From Wenjunlia tyrosinilytica (GTDB lineage Bacteria; Actinomycetota; Actinomycetes; Streptomycetales; Streptomycetaceae), in the NCBI RefSeq assembly GCF_014646055.1, contig NZ_BMMS01000001.1:271892-335891 (forward strand): a stretch of 64,000 bases of DNA, written 5' to 3'. The notes beneath the pieces are model-generated. The model did no database searches and was not told the origin of the DNA. It was given only the letters and a program-made list of their open reading frames with translations. A program made the translations under genes and the position numbers. This document shows positions 47,055-54,904 of the stretch, in pieces; positions within the stretch are counted from its first letter, which is position 1; each line of letters opens with the position of its first letter.

Positions 47055-47073
47055 TCAGTGGATGAGCCACTCA
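47055..47073. promoter_or_regulatory. Probable operator upstream of the FadR-type gene
   Basis: TCAGTGG (47055-47061) and CCACTCA (47067-47073) form an inverted repeat with a 5-bp spacer and one mismatch, 22 bp upstream of the start codon. A further GAGTGG half-site precedes it at 47049-47054. Position and size suit autoregulation. Confidence 0.45.
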
Positions 47074-47190
47074 ACCAGGAGTCGGGAGGGAGGGTCAACA
47101 CCACGGGGGACCTTCGCCGCGGTCGCCGTGATCATCGGCGTCGTGGTCCCCCTCACCGGGTCCGCCCTCACCGGGTCCGCCCTGATCGCG

Positions 47191-48885
47191 TCACCGTGAA
47201 CGTGGGCGAGTCCGCTTTCCGCTGTCCTCGGCGGCGTACCCCGCCAGGAGTTCCTTCTCCCGGTCCCGGCCCGGGAAGAGGAAGAACACCAGCGAGGCGC
47301 CGAGAAGGATGGAGAGGATGCCCGCCGCGTACGCCCAGTCGGAGCCCGACAGGAACGACCCCCTGGCCGCGTGGGTGATCTCCTCCGCGTAGCGCGGATA
47401 TCGCTCGGCCACCTGGGACGCACCGGAGAACGACTTCTCCAACTGGTTCCGCACACCGTCGGAGATCCGCTGCTGATCCGGCGCACCGCCGATCGCCTTC
47501 GCGAACTGCCTGGAGTACCCGGCCGCGAGCAGGGCGCCCAGGATCGACTGCATGACCGCCCCGCCGAGGTCTCGTTGGAGGTCCGCGGTCCCCGAGGCCA
47601 TACCGGCCCTGCGCACCGGCACGGAGCCCGTCAGCGAGTGGGACGCCGGTGTGCCGGCCAGGCCGACCCCCGCGCCGACCAGGGCATAGCCCAGCGCCAC
47701 CCTCCAGTAGTGGGCGCCCTCCTTCCACAGCACCAGCATGGTGACGAAGCCCAGCAGGCAGAAGCCGTAGCCCGCGAGGAGCGCGAATCTTGACCCGTGG
47801 ACATTGACGGCCCTGGCCGACAGCGGCGCCGCCAGCACCATGAGGACGGCGGCGGGCAGGATGGCGGCCCCCGCCTCGAGGGTGGAGTAGCCGAGCACGT
47901 TCTGCAGGAACTGCTGGCCCACGAAGAGCGAGCCCATCAGCGTTCCGAACACGATCATTCCCGCGCACGCCGCCACCCAGAAGACGCGCCGCCCGGCCAC
48001 ATGGAGGTCGTAGAGCGGGGCCGACGCCTTGCGCTGGCGGACGAAGAACGCGGCTCCGGTCAGTACGGCGGCCACCGCGAGCGCCAGCGTCTCATCGGTC
48101 CGGCCCGGGGCGGGGGCGAAGCTGATGGCCAGGACGAGCGAGGCCACGAAGGCGATGGACAGCACTCCACCGAGGTTGTCGACGGGGCCCTCGGCCTCGT
48201 TGGCATGGCTCGGCACGAAGAACCACGCCATCGCCAGTGCCACGGCGGCCAGCGGCAGGGTGATCAGGAACACCGAGCCCCACCACCAGTGCTGGAGCAC
48301 CGCGCCGGCGGCGAGCGGGCCGACCGCGGAGATCCCGCCGCCCACGCCCGACCACAGCGCGATGCACCGGGTGCGGGGCGACCCCGACCACAATGCCGTG
48401 ATCAGCGCCAGCGTCGTCGGGAAGGCCATGCCCGCCGAGACACCGCCCAGGACGCGGGCGAGCACGAGCACACCGACACTCGGCGCGAACGCGGCCAGCA
48501 GGCAGGCCGGGACCGAGAGCGCCATCCCCAGCACGAGCATCATCTTGCGCCCATGGCGGTCGCCGATCGCCCCGAGGTAGATCACCGAGGCGGCCAGGCC
48601 CAGCGAGTAGCCGATGGCGACGAGATCGAGCCCGGCCTGCGAGGCGTCGAAGGCCCTGCCGATGTCGGGCAGCGCCACATTGGCCACGGACAGATTCAGA
48701 TTGGCGACCGCCGAGACCAGGATGAGCGAGAGGAGAACCAGCCGGGCCCGGTCCGGGGCGGCGAAGCCCTCCGGGGCGCGGCCCGCCGCCGTCACCCGTT
48801 CCTCGACCCTGGGACCGAGGCCGCCGGGAACCCCGCCGGCCCTGCCACGGGTGGGCAGGGGCTCCGGGCCCTCGTTGACGGGCAT
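47191..48885 (-). CDS. DHA2-type MFS multidrug exporter
   Basis: 564 aa from the ATG at 48885 (MPVNEGPEPLP) with GGAAGGA upstream. Fourteen hydrophobic helices indicate the DHA2 (14-TMS) group. NLSVANVALPDIGRAFDAS in helix 1, GAIGDRHGRKMMLVLGM (motif A) and GGVSAGMAFPTTLALI fit this. A large extracytoplasmic loop holds QRISDGVRNQLEKSFSGASQVAERYP before the last helix. It is probably proton-driven drug export. No cognate regulator is adjacent; the upstream 323 bp are non-coding up to the tRNA-derived repeat. Confidence 0.92.
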   Translation of the reverse strand: MPVNEGPEPLPTRGRAGGVPGGLGPRVEERVTAAGRAPEGFAAPDRARLVLLSLILVSAVANLNLSVANVALPDIGRAFDASQAGLDLVAIGYSLGLAASVIYLGAIGDRHGRKMMLVLGMALSVPACLLAAFAPSVGVLVLARVLGGVSAGMAFPTTLALITALWSGSPRTRCIALWSGVGGGISAVGPLAAGAVLQHWWWGSVFLITLPLAAVALAMAWFFVPSHANEAEGPVDNLGGVLSIAFVASLVLAISFAPAPGRTDETLALAVAAVLTGAAFFVRQRKASAPLYDLHVAGRRVFWVAACAGMIVFGTLMGSLFVGQQFLQNVLGYSTLEAGAAILPAAVLMVLAAPLSARAVNVHGSRFALLAGYGFCLLGFVTMLVLWKEGAHYWRVALGYALVGAGVGLAGTPASHSLTGSVPVRRAGMASGTADLQRDLGGAVMQSILGALLAAGYSRQFAKAIGGAPDQQRISDGVRNQLEKSFSGASQVAERYPRYAEEITHAARGSFLSGSDWAYAAGILSILLGASLVFFLFPGRDREKELLAGYAAEDSGKRTRPRSR

Positions 48886-49208
48886 ACGCCGTCCATCCTT
48901 CCGGTCCCTGCCCCGATCGGCTCCCCCGGCGGAGGGGGACGAGCGACAACGTAGGGGGCGGCCTCGCCGGAATCGAGCACACGAGGGTCCTTCGGATCGG
49001 TGATCACCCGATCGGATGCGACGACGACAGAAGTAGGCAGACCGCGCCATGACGCTCGGTCACACGGGGAGGAGAAGGAGCCGAGGGTGACTTCCCGCGG
49101 CGACGGTCGTTGTTCCTCGAAACGCTCCTCTCGCCCGTGGGACCGGGCCCGGCAGTCGGGCCGCCGGGCGGGGGGAGAGAGCGTGGAAGGCCGTGCGGGA
49201 CGCTCAGG
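48886..49208. other. Promoter region of the exporter, left flank of the integrated element
   Basis: 323 bp of probable original chromosome between the exporter start and the left 45-bp repeat. No gene is supported. It would have been the sequence just 3' of the target tRNA before integration. Confidence 0.5.
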
Positions 49209-49253
49209 GTGGGGCGGGTGGGACTCGAACCCACGACCCACGGATTATGAGTC
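49209..49253 (-). repeat. Left attachment site: partial tRNA copy (45-bp direct repeat)
   Basis: This copies the 3' part of the tRNA at 55888-55961, from the anticodon loop through the T arm to the acceptor end. It matches 55887-55931 at 43 of 45 positions (differences at 49236 and 49239). The anticodon stem cannot close with the sequence on its other side, so it is a remnant, not a working tRNA. A tyrosine integrase would recombine such a pair. Confidence 0.85.
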
Positions 49254-49867
49254 GCCAGGATTCCCTGCCGGACGATGACGGGTGATGCCACCCCGTCCCG
49301 TACATGGAGGTCTGAGGCGGTGGACTGTCCGCCTCAGACTCTGCGGTGATACGGCGTCCAACGGCGTCCGGGCTCACCGCGGGCTCACGCGGGGCGCCCT
49401 GTGCGGGCTGTCCCCCATGTGGCCTACAGCGGGCGGCGAGACCCGGGCGACGTGATCGCGGTATGCCCTACGCGTGGGCCGGACAGAGGCAGGCCCGGCC
49501 TCTACGGCCGACCGGGGCAATCCCCGACTCGGACGGTGCGGCCCCTCACTGCCGGCGGTGGCGTGGGGGCCGTCTGTCGATGAAGGGGCCGCCGCGTAGC
49601 GCCGGCCGGCTCGGCTTCGGACCAGTGCTGTGGGGTAGTGGGCTGGAGGCCAGCCCTACGTCTGAGGTTCCTCCCATGGGGACGATGACGGGTTCACCGG
49701 CACGGATCGAAGCACCCGCGCGGTTGTAGATCGGCGCTCAGCAGGGTCCACCTGCTCGATCAGTACGGCAACTTCGGTGGCTGAGGATTGGCCGGTTGGC
49801 GTTCGGTGGACCGGCGTACCTCGGCGTCCGTGGCCTGCCCGCTTCAGTGTCGTGCCTCTGGTGACCG
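49254..49867. other. Non-coding left end of the element
   Basis: 614 bp between the left repeat and the methyltransferase stop. Apart from an 11-bp-stem hairpin (49310-49339), I see nothing clear. On the minus strand a stretch from about 49856 to 49657 (containing TEVAVLIEQVDPAERRS) is open, but it has no start codon and runs on from the methyltransferase stop area, so it is either a decayed fragment or chance. Confidence 0.5.
49310..49339. terminator. Hairpin near the left attachment site
   Basis: GTCTGAGGCGG (49310-49320) pairs perfectly with CCGCCTCAGAC (49329-49339) around an 8-nt loop, 57 bp inside the left repeat. It could be a terminator or a recombinase accessory site; nothing here decides between them. 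Confidence 0.4.
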
Positions 49868-50611
49868 CTATTTCTCCGGTCCGGCGAGAGTGAAGTCGTC
49901 CTGGGTCAGCTCGCCTCGCAGCCTGCGTTCGGCGATTCCAACGTAGTGGGCGGAGAGTTCGACGCCGAGGAAGTGCCGGCCTTCGCGCACGGCGGCGACC
50001 CCGGTGGAGCCGCTGCCGGTGAACGGGTCGAGGACGGTGCCGCCGTCTGGGCAGATACGGACGAGTTGCCGCATGACCTCGATGGGTTTCTGGGTGATGT
50101 GGACGCGGTCCTTGCGCGGCTGGGAGGCGATGAAGTGGCCGGGCAGATACAGCTTCCGGCTGTTGTCGAGGCTGCCCTTGACGCCCCAGGCGATGAACTC
50201 CGCGGACTGCTTGAAGCCGCCCTTGCGGGGGCGGGAGGCGGGCTTCCAGGGGATGGTGCCGGACCAGGTCCAGCCGGCCATCTGCAGGGCGTCGGAGGTC
50301 GTGGGAGCCTGGCGCCAGTCGGAGAAGACCATGCACACCGCGTGATTGACCGCCGCTCGATAGGACTCGGTGAGCAGTTCGGTCAACCAGGACCGGTAGG
50401 AGCGCTGGTCACGGTTCTCACCGGGGAAGTCCGCCAGGTCGTGCGCGGATCCGGCGGTGACGTACTTGGCGCGGGCGGAGCGGCTCGTGCGCTCCGAACT
50501 GGTGCGTCCACCACTGTTGTAGGGCGGGTCTGTGATGACCGCGTCGATACTCTCGTCGGGCAGGGTCTTGAGCACGGTGAGGGCATCCCCTCGGTGCAGC
50601 GTGTAGCTCAT
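49868..50611 (-). CDS. Site-specific DNA methyltransferase, beta class (N4/N6)
   Basis: 247 aa from the ATG at 50611 (MSYTLHRGDALTVLK). The catalytic motif DPPYNSGG near residue 36 comes before the SAM-binding motif FTGSGSTGVAAVREGRHFLGVEL near 205, the order of beta-class enzymes; the target-recognition part lies between. KPIEVMRQLVRICPDGGTVLDPF is also typical. It methylates adenine-N6 or cytosine-N4 in DNA. No restriction enzyme is beside it, so it is probably an orphan methylase, perhaps protecting the element. Confidence 0.9.
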   Translation of the reverse strand: MSYTLHRGDALTVLKTLPDESIDAVITDPPYNSGGRTSSERTSRSARAKYVTAGSAHDLADFPGENRDQRSYRSWLTELLTESYRAAVNHAVCMVFSDWRQAPTTSDALQMAGWTWSGTIPWKPASRPRKGGFKQSAEFIAWGVKGSLDNSRKLYLPGHFIASQPRKDRVHITQKPIEVMRQLVRICPDGGTVLDPFTGSGSTGVAAVREGRHFLGVELSAHYVGIAERRLRGELTQDDFTLAGPEK

Positions 50612-50904
50612 GCGGACCGCGGACCTCTCTCGGGGTGCGACGGATCGGGACATGCTGCGGGCGGCGCCCGGCAGCGGCCCACTCGGGGCATGTGGCCGGC
50701 ACAGTAGCGGGGTTTTCCGGCCGCGCCCTGAGCCGTCTCGCTGGTTGCGTCGGCTGGGTGAGGGGTCGTTTGGGGGGATCGCCGAGGTGAGCCCAAAAGG
50801 GGTCATGGGATGATCTTGAACCGCTGAGAGGCCCGGCCCGTCACCCGTTCGGCTCAGTGTCGTTGGTGGTGATGTTGACCATCGTCTGGGGCCTGGAGTG
50901 GGTT

Positions 50905-51552
50905 GTGACCTCGATCGAGCGGACCCCGTATCCGCGGTTCAAGCTACGTGATCGACTGGGACCTGATCGAATCGCAGTTCCGGCCCCCGATGCGGGTGGC
51001 CGTCTCGGTGCGCGAGGGGGCGATCTCCCCTCCACGCTGCTGAAGCGGCTGCGGTCGGGCTCCAAGAAGAACGCCACCTACGCCGCGTTCCGCGAGGTCG
51101 GCCGTGTGATCCGCACCGTGCAACTGCTGCGCTACCCCTCCGACGCGCCGCTGCGCAGGCGGGTTACCGCGGCGACGAACAAAGTCGAGTCGTTCAACCG
51201 GTTCTCCCAATGGGTCGGCTTCGGCAACCGCGGCGTCATCGCCGACAACGACCCGGTCGAGCAGGAGAAGGCGATGAAATTCAACGCTCTGCTCACGAAC
51301 GCGGTCATTTTTCACAATGCCCTGGACATCGCCGAGATCGTCCGCCACCTGCTGGAGGAGGGCTGGACGATCGAGCCGGAGGACCTGGCGCACATCTCGC
51401 CGTACCTGACCGAGCACATCAACCGGTTCGGCGAGTACAGCACGCACGAGCTCGGCATCCAGCCCGAGGCGTACGACCCGAAGCTGGACGTGGACTTCAC
51501 CCCGCTGCGCGAGGCAGACCCGGCCGCGGCCGGCTTCGGTCAGGCCGCCTGA
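50905..51552 (+). pseudogene. Tn3-family transposase, internally deleted
   Basis: The frame starts with VTSIERTPYPRFK, the beginning of Tn3-type TnpA proteins, then jumps to the C-terminal part. From 50946 to about 51030 the genuine TnpA frame is a different one (YVIDWDLIESQF...VSVREGAIS), and one lost base or two extra bases near 51030 bring STLLKRLRSGSKKNATYAAFREVGRVIRTVQLLRYPSDAPLRRRVTAATNKVE back into the starting frame. The remaining 170 residues (WVGFGNRGVIADNDPVEQEKAMKFNALL to the end) are conserved. Most of the roughly 1000-residue protein, including much of the DDE core, is missing. Confidence 0.85.
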
Positions 51553-51676
51553 AAGGCCGCGGCCGGGGCGGCATCATGAAGTCCATGGACGATTGATCGA
51601 GGGTGCTTACGGCGGCGCGGCCGGTGACGGCAGCATCGTCCGCTGGCCGGTGTTGCCCCAGGATCGGCGTGCTGAT

Positions 51677-52021
51677 TCAGGCTGAGTTCTTCGACTGCGA
51701 CTCGCGGCCTTGTGTGCGCAGGTGCTCGTTGATGCGCCGGGCTTCTTCGAGCTGGTCTTCGAGGATGACGATGCGGCAGGCGGCTTCGATGGGGGTGCCC
51801 TCGTCGACGAGTTCGCGGGCGCGGGCGGCGATGCGCAGCTGGTAGCGGGAGTAGCGGCGGTGGCCGCCTTCGGAGCGCAGCGGGGTGATCAGGAGGTGTT
51901 CGCCGAGGGCGCGGAGGAAGGCGGGGGTGGTGCCGAGCATCTCGGCGGCCCGGCCCATGGTGTAGGCGGGGTAGTCGTCATCGTCGAGACTGTCGACGGG
52001 ACGGGAACTGGCAGGGGGCAT
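51677..52021 (-). CDS. MerR-like helix-turn-helix regulator
   Basis: 114 aa from the ATG at 52021, with GAAGAGG upstream. The HTH is [56 protein letters not shown], the pattern of HspR/MerR-like DNA-binding domains, followed by a short helix ([18 protein letters not shown]) that could dimerise. There is no effector domain. It travels with hsp18 and DUF2267 on this element, so a role in heat-shock control is plausible but unproven. A 32-bp perfect palindrome lies 28 bp upstream. Confidence 0.8.
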   Translation of the reverse strand: MPPASSRPVDSLDDDDYPAYTMGRAAEMLGTTPAFLRALGEHLLITPLRSEGGHRRYSRYQLRIAARARELVDEGTPIEAACRIVILEDQLEEARRINEHLRTQGRESQSKNSA

Positions 52022-52048
52022 AGACCTCTTCTTTCAGGGGACACGTCG

Positions 52049-52080
52049 GGGGCCCGGGTGCCGTACGGCACCCGGGCCCC
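52049..52080. promoter_or_regulatory. 32-bp perfect palindrome upstream of the MerR-like gene
   Basis: Two 16-bp arms (52049-52064 and 52065-52080) are exact reverse complements with no loop base, centred on GTAC. It is 28 bp upstream of the MerR-like start codon. It could be an operator for that regulator or a terminator of the neighbouring transcript. Confidence 0.55.
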
Positions 52081-52118
52081 GAGCTTTCAACACCATCTAC
52101 CGGCGAACTGCGCCGGCC

Positions 52119-52370
52119 TTATTTGTCCGCAGGATCCGCCTGGGAGGGCGGGGCTGCGGGGATCGCGGATGCGTGACCGGGGACCACCTTCCAATCCGGG
52201 GCCTGCGGTACCCGGGCGGACTGCTTCCTCGCCCGGGCGATCCTGATGGCGTCTGCTCCTTTACTTCGGCTACACGGTCGTACTGCTGGATAACGCGGGT
52301 ACTGCTCGCAGCACCCGTGGGGTGTCCTGCTTGACCTGCATGCGCGGCAGTTCATCTCTGCCGTGCCCAT
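52119..52370 (-). CDS. Doubtful small ORF, unknown
   Basis: 83 aa from the ATG at 52370, which has AGGAAG 5 nt upstream. The N-terminus has [14 protein letters not shown] with four Cys in 13 residues; the rest is basic and Ala/Pro-rich. I recognise no family. The codon bias is weaker than in neighbours, so it may be foreign, degenerate or not a gene. It sits in 464 bp otherwise free of genes. Confidence 0.25.
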   Translation of the reverse strand: MGTAEMNCRACRSSRTPHGCCEQYPRYPAVRPCSRSKGADAIRIARARKQSARVPQAPDWKVVPGHASAIPAAPPSQADPADK

Positions 52371-52485
52371 CTCGACTTCCTGGGTACACGGAAAAGAATA
52401 ACCCTGCGACGAGCCAATGTCTACTGTGACCGCGACAGATTTTCTCCAGGTTCGATGGAGGTAGTTCTGCCGCAAACACACCTGC

Positions 52486-52693
52486 ATGAGTGATGCCCCG
52501 GCGCGAGCCCACGAGGCGCGGACGAGGAAGCTGGCCATCCTCTACGAGCTGTGTGTGCTGGTCAGCCGGCGGGATGCGCTGCGTCGGCGGGAGATCTGGG
52601 CGCCGGGGGCGAACCGGTGGCGTAACCCGGAGGACGATCTGCCGCCGGACTTCGAGGGCAATCGGGTGTTCGCCCGGGGGCGGAGGCTGACTG
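52486..52693 (+). pseudogene. Tn3-family transposase, middle fragment
   Basis: About 65 residues (EARTRKLAILYELCVLVSRRDALRRREIWAPGANRWRNPEDDLPPDFEGNR) match the central part of Tn3-type transposases, where a YE-CVL-LR-RLR-KEIWV-GA-RYR-P-EDLP-DFE pattern is usual. There is no start or continuation. It is on the same strand as the other fragment at 50905-51552 but about 1 kb downstream of it, whereas in an intact gene this part would precede that one's C-terminus, so the locus is rearranged. Confidence 0.75.
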
Positions 52694-52718
52694 GGCTGTT
52701 GCGGGGCACCGGGCGGGG

Positions 52719-53348
52719 TCAGGGGGGAGTGAGGGTGTCGAGCCGGGCGGCGAGGTCGGGGTGGGCGGCGGCCAGGTGGGGGCGGGTGGCGGTCAGGGGG
52801 GCGATGAGGTCGGCGGGGTCGTTGTGGGCGAGGGCCGCGTGGAGCTCATCGAGCGGGCGGCGGGCGGCGGGGGGAAGGTCGGTGAGGGCGGTGATCTGGC
52901 CGGCGAGGCGGCGCAGGTCGGCCGCATTGCGGTGGGCCCAGGTGGCGGTGTTGCGGTCGGCGGCCCGGGCCTGACGGGTGGCCGTCACGCGCTGTTCTCC
53001 GGTGGTCCCGGCCGGGCCGGGGCGGCCGCGCAGGTAGCGGCGCTCGGCGGCCTGGCGGCTGGCGACACCCAGGGGAGAGGCGAGGTCGGCCCAGCTGGCG
53101 CCCGCGTCCCGGGCCGTTTCGATCAGGCCGGTCTCCCATCCGGCGAGCCGCTCACGTACCTGCCGCAGCAGCATCAGCGAGGCGAGGGCCTGCTCCGGGG
53201 CCGGCCCGGCGCCGAGGGTGTCGGGGGTCTCGTGCTGGGCGTCGCGCAGGGCGTCGTCTATGGCTTTCAGGGCCGCCGCCGCGGCGAGGAACGACGCCGG
53301 GCTGTGGGCGTCGGCGTCGGTGGAGACCGGCTGGTCGGGTGCGGGCAC
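52719..53348 (-). CDS. rheA: RheA-like heat-shock repressor of hsp18
   Basis: 209 aa from the GTG at 53348, preferred over the GTG at 53354 because the GGGAGG box is then properly spaced. The protein is helical and Ala/Arg-rich with no classical HTH signature except the region [23 protein letters not shown] near residue 95. It has the position and divergent layout of RheA, the thermosensing repressor of hsp18 in Streptomyces albus, and the spacer carries two copies of the RheA operator type. The protein match is from memory of the family; the operator match is the stronger evidence. Confidence 0.8.
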   Translation of the reverse strand: MPAPDQPVSTDADAHSPASFLAAAAALKAIDDALRDAQHETPDTLGAGPAPEQALASLMLLRQVRERLAGWETGLIETARDAGASWADLASPLGVASRQAAERRYLRGRPGPAGTTGEQRVTATRQARAADRNTATWAHRNAADLRRLAGQITALTDLPPAARRPLDELHAALAHNDPADLIAPLTATRPHLAAAHPDLAARLDTLTPP

Positions 53349-53365
53349 GGGCACCTCCCTCGGGT

Positions 53366-53384
53366 TGTCATCAAGTAGACGACA
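53366..53384. promoter_or_regulatory. RheA-type operator 1 (one mismatch)
   Basis: TGTCATC, five bases, then GACGACA, one base off the perfect half. It lies 18 bp upstream of the rheA start and would allow autoregulation. Its centre is 26 bp from that of operator 2. Confidence 0.7.
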
Positions 53385-53390
53385 TCGTGT

Positions 53391-53419
53391 TTGTCATCCA
53401 TTGGATGACATGTTACAAC
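53391..53419 (+). promoter_or_regulatory. hsp18 promoter overlapping operator 2
   Basis: TTGTCA (53391-53396) and TACAAC (53414-53419) with a 17-bp spacer form a housekeeping-type promoter. The operator covers the -35 and most of the spacer, so bound repressor would block polymerase. The start codon is about 58 bp downstream of the -10. Confidence 0.55.
53392..53410. promoter_or_regulatory. RheA-type operator 2 (perfect)
   Basis: TGTCATC, five bases (CATTG), then GATGACA: an exact match to the inverted repeat known as the RheA target upstream of hsp18 in S. albus. Confidence 0.85.
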
Positions 53420-53476
53420 GGTGTCAGTGAGGCGCATTGGCAGTCACTGCCTGAACCTGCTGGAGGTGTTTTCACG

Positions 53477-53908
53477 ATGTTGATGCGCACTGACCCCTTC
53501 CGTGAGCTGGACCGGCTGGCGCAGCAGCTGATGGGCCCGGGCACCTGGTCGAAGCCGTCGGCGATGCCGATGGACGCCTACCGCGAGGGTGACGAGTACG
53601 TGGTGGCCTTCGACCTTCCCGGCGTCAGCGCGGACGCGATCGACATCGACGTCGAGCGGAACATGCTGACGGTCAAGGCGGAGCGCCGGCCGGTGGCGAA
53701 GGCCGACGACGTGCAGATGGAGCTGTCCGAGCGGCCGCTGGGCGTCTTCTCCCGCCAGATCGTGCTCGCCGACACCCTCGACACCGAGCACATCAAGGCC
53801 GACTACGACGCGGGCGTGCTGACCCTGCGCATCCCGATCGCCGAGCGTGCCAAGCCCCGCAAGATCTCCATCGGCGTCGGGACCGGCCACAAGGAGATCT
53901 CCGGCTGA
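53477..53908 (+). CDS. hsp18: Small heat-shock protein HSP18 (alpha-crystallin family)
   Basis: 143 aa from the ATG at 53477 with GGAGG upstream. The start [20 protein letters not shown] leads into an alpha-crystallin domain (residues about 35-130) with [31 protein letters not shown] and [34 protein letters not shown], the last with the GVLTLxIP signature and a C-terminal IxI-type motif. It is an ATP-independent chaperone that holds unfolding proteins in large oligomers. It is controlled by divergent rheA, and the two DUF2267 genes follow. Confidence 0.95.
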   Translation: MLMRTDPFRELDRLAQQLMGPGTWSKPSAMPMDAYREGDEYVVAFDLPGVSADAIDIDVERNMLTVKAERRPVAKADDVQMELSERPLGVFSRQIVLADTLDTEHIKADYDAGVLTLRIPIAERAKPRKISIGVGTGHKEISG

Positions 53909-54010
53909 CACCGGCCGGACAGGTGCGGAGGACGGGCACCTGATCTCCCCCTCACCCCGTCCTCCGCACCCCGTGGGGCAGGCCGAAGAACAAGAAGGGG
54001 TGGCGGCGAG

Positions 54011-54406
54011 ATGACTCTGCGACGCGAAGCGTTCCTCGACCGCGTGAAGGAGCGCGGCGAGTACGGCACTGTGGAGGAAGCCGAGCGCGCGGCCCGTGTG
54101 GTGCTCGCCCTGCTGGGCGCGCATCTGGTCGGCGAGGTTCGCGCCCAGCTCGCGGCACGTCTCCCGGAGGAATTCGCCCTGATCCTGCTCAACCCGCTGC
54201 AGAGCGCCGAACCGCTGCCCCCGGAGCGGTTCGTCCGGGCGACCGCGGCCTGGATCGAGGGCGCCACCGAGCAGACCGCGACCTGGGACGTCAGCGCCGT
54301 GCTGTCCACGGTCGCCGACACGGCCGGCGAGGACCTGCTGGGGCAGATCCTGCTCCAGCTCCCCGCCGGCTACGACCTCCTCTTCGGCCGCCCCCAGCCC
54401 ACCTGA
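54011..54406 (+). CDS. DUF2267 family protein (copy 1)
   Basis: 131 aa from the ATG at 54011, about 100 bp after hsp18. The sequence REAFLDRVKERGEYGTVEEAERAARVVLALLGAHLVGEVRAQLAARLP is the DUF2267 pattern: a helical domain in which E-A-x-R-A-x-x-V-LxxLGxxLxGEVRxxLAAxLP recurs. It ends with AGEDLLGQILLQLPAGYDLLFG. Small soluble helical proteins of unknown function, often linked to stress genes. Probably in one operon with hsp18 and copy 2. Confidence 0.85.
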   Translation: MTLRREAFLDRVKERGEYGTVEEAERAARVVLALLGAHLVGEVRAQLAARLPEEFALILLNPLQSAEPLPPERFVRATAAWIEGATEQTATWDVSAVLSTVADTAGEDLLGQILLQLPAGYDLLFGRPQPT

Positions 54407-54459
54407 CCCCTACCTCGGTGCCACACACCCGCACCGCTCTACGAAAGGCATGCACTGCA

Positions 54460-54903
54460 GTGATCACCGACGTGCGCGTACCGGCTGAGGACCAGCAGCC
54501 GTACTCGACGGCGTATGAGCAGATGCTGGAGAAGGTCCTCTACGAGGGCGCCTACCCCACCCGCGAGAGAGCCGAGGAAGCCGTCCGCCTTGTTCTCGCG
54601 GGGCTGGGACGCCAGCTGACCGGCGACGAACGCGTCGACCTTGCCGCCTGCCTGCCCCTGGAAGCCGCACGTGTCCTCACCGCACAGATCCCCGACACCC
54701 AGCCGCTGACCGGCTGGGCCTTCGTCAAGTACCTCGCCGCCCGCTCCGGTGCCTCCCTGGCCACCACCCGCTGGGACACCGGCTCCGTCTTCGCGGCCGT
54801 CGCCGCCCACGCCGACCCTGACCTCATCACCCGCATCCTCCACCAGCTCCCCACCGGCCACGCGCTGTTGTTCGGCCGCGCCGAACTCACCTCCGCCGCG
54901 TAA
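54460..54903 (+). CDS. DUF2267 family protein (copy 2)
   Basis: 147 aa from the GTG at 54460 (GAAAGG 11 nt upstream); the frame opens 42 nt earlier at another GTG with no site. YEQMLEKVLYEGAYPTRERAEEAVRLVLAGLGRQLTGDERVDLAACLP and the closing DLITRILHQLPTGHALLFG parallel copy 1, so the two are ancient tandem duplicates, now well diverged. The stop is followed within about 10 bp by the truncated integrase, so the junction of cargo and element lies here. Confidence 0.85.
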   Translation: MITDVRVPAEDQQPYSTAYEQMLEKVLYEGAYPTRERAEEAVRLVLAGLGRQLTGDERVDLAACLPLEAARVLTAQIPDTQPLTGWAFVKYLAARSGASLATTRWDTGSVFAAVAAHADPDLITRILHQLPTGHALLFGRAELTSAA

Positions 54904-54904
54904 A

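Noticed and set aside
49209-49290. Functional tRNA at the left repeat
   Set aside because: Only the 3' part matches; the anticodon and D stems cannot form with the adjoining sequence.
49657-49867. Small minus-strand protein containing TEVAVLIEQVDPAERRS
   Set aside because: No start codon or binding site in the stretch after the methyltransferase stop; could be a decayed fragment but cannot be supported.
51603-51845. Plus-strand ORF over the MerR-like gene
   Set aside because: It is antisense to a gene with a clear HTH and has no binding site.
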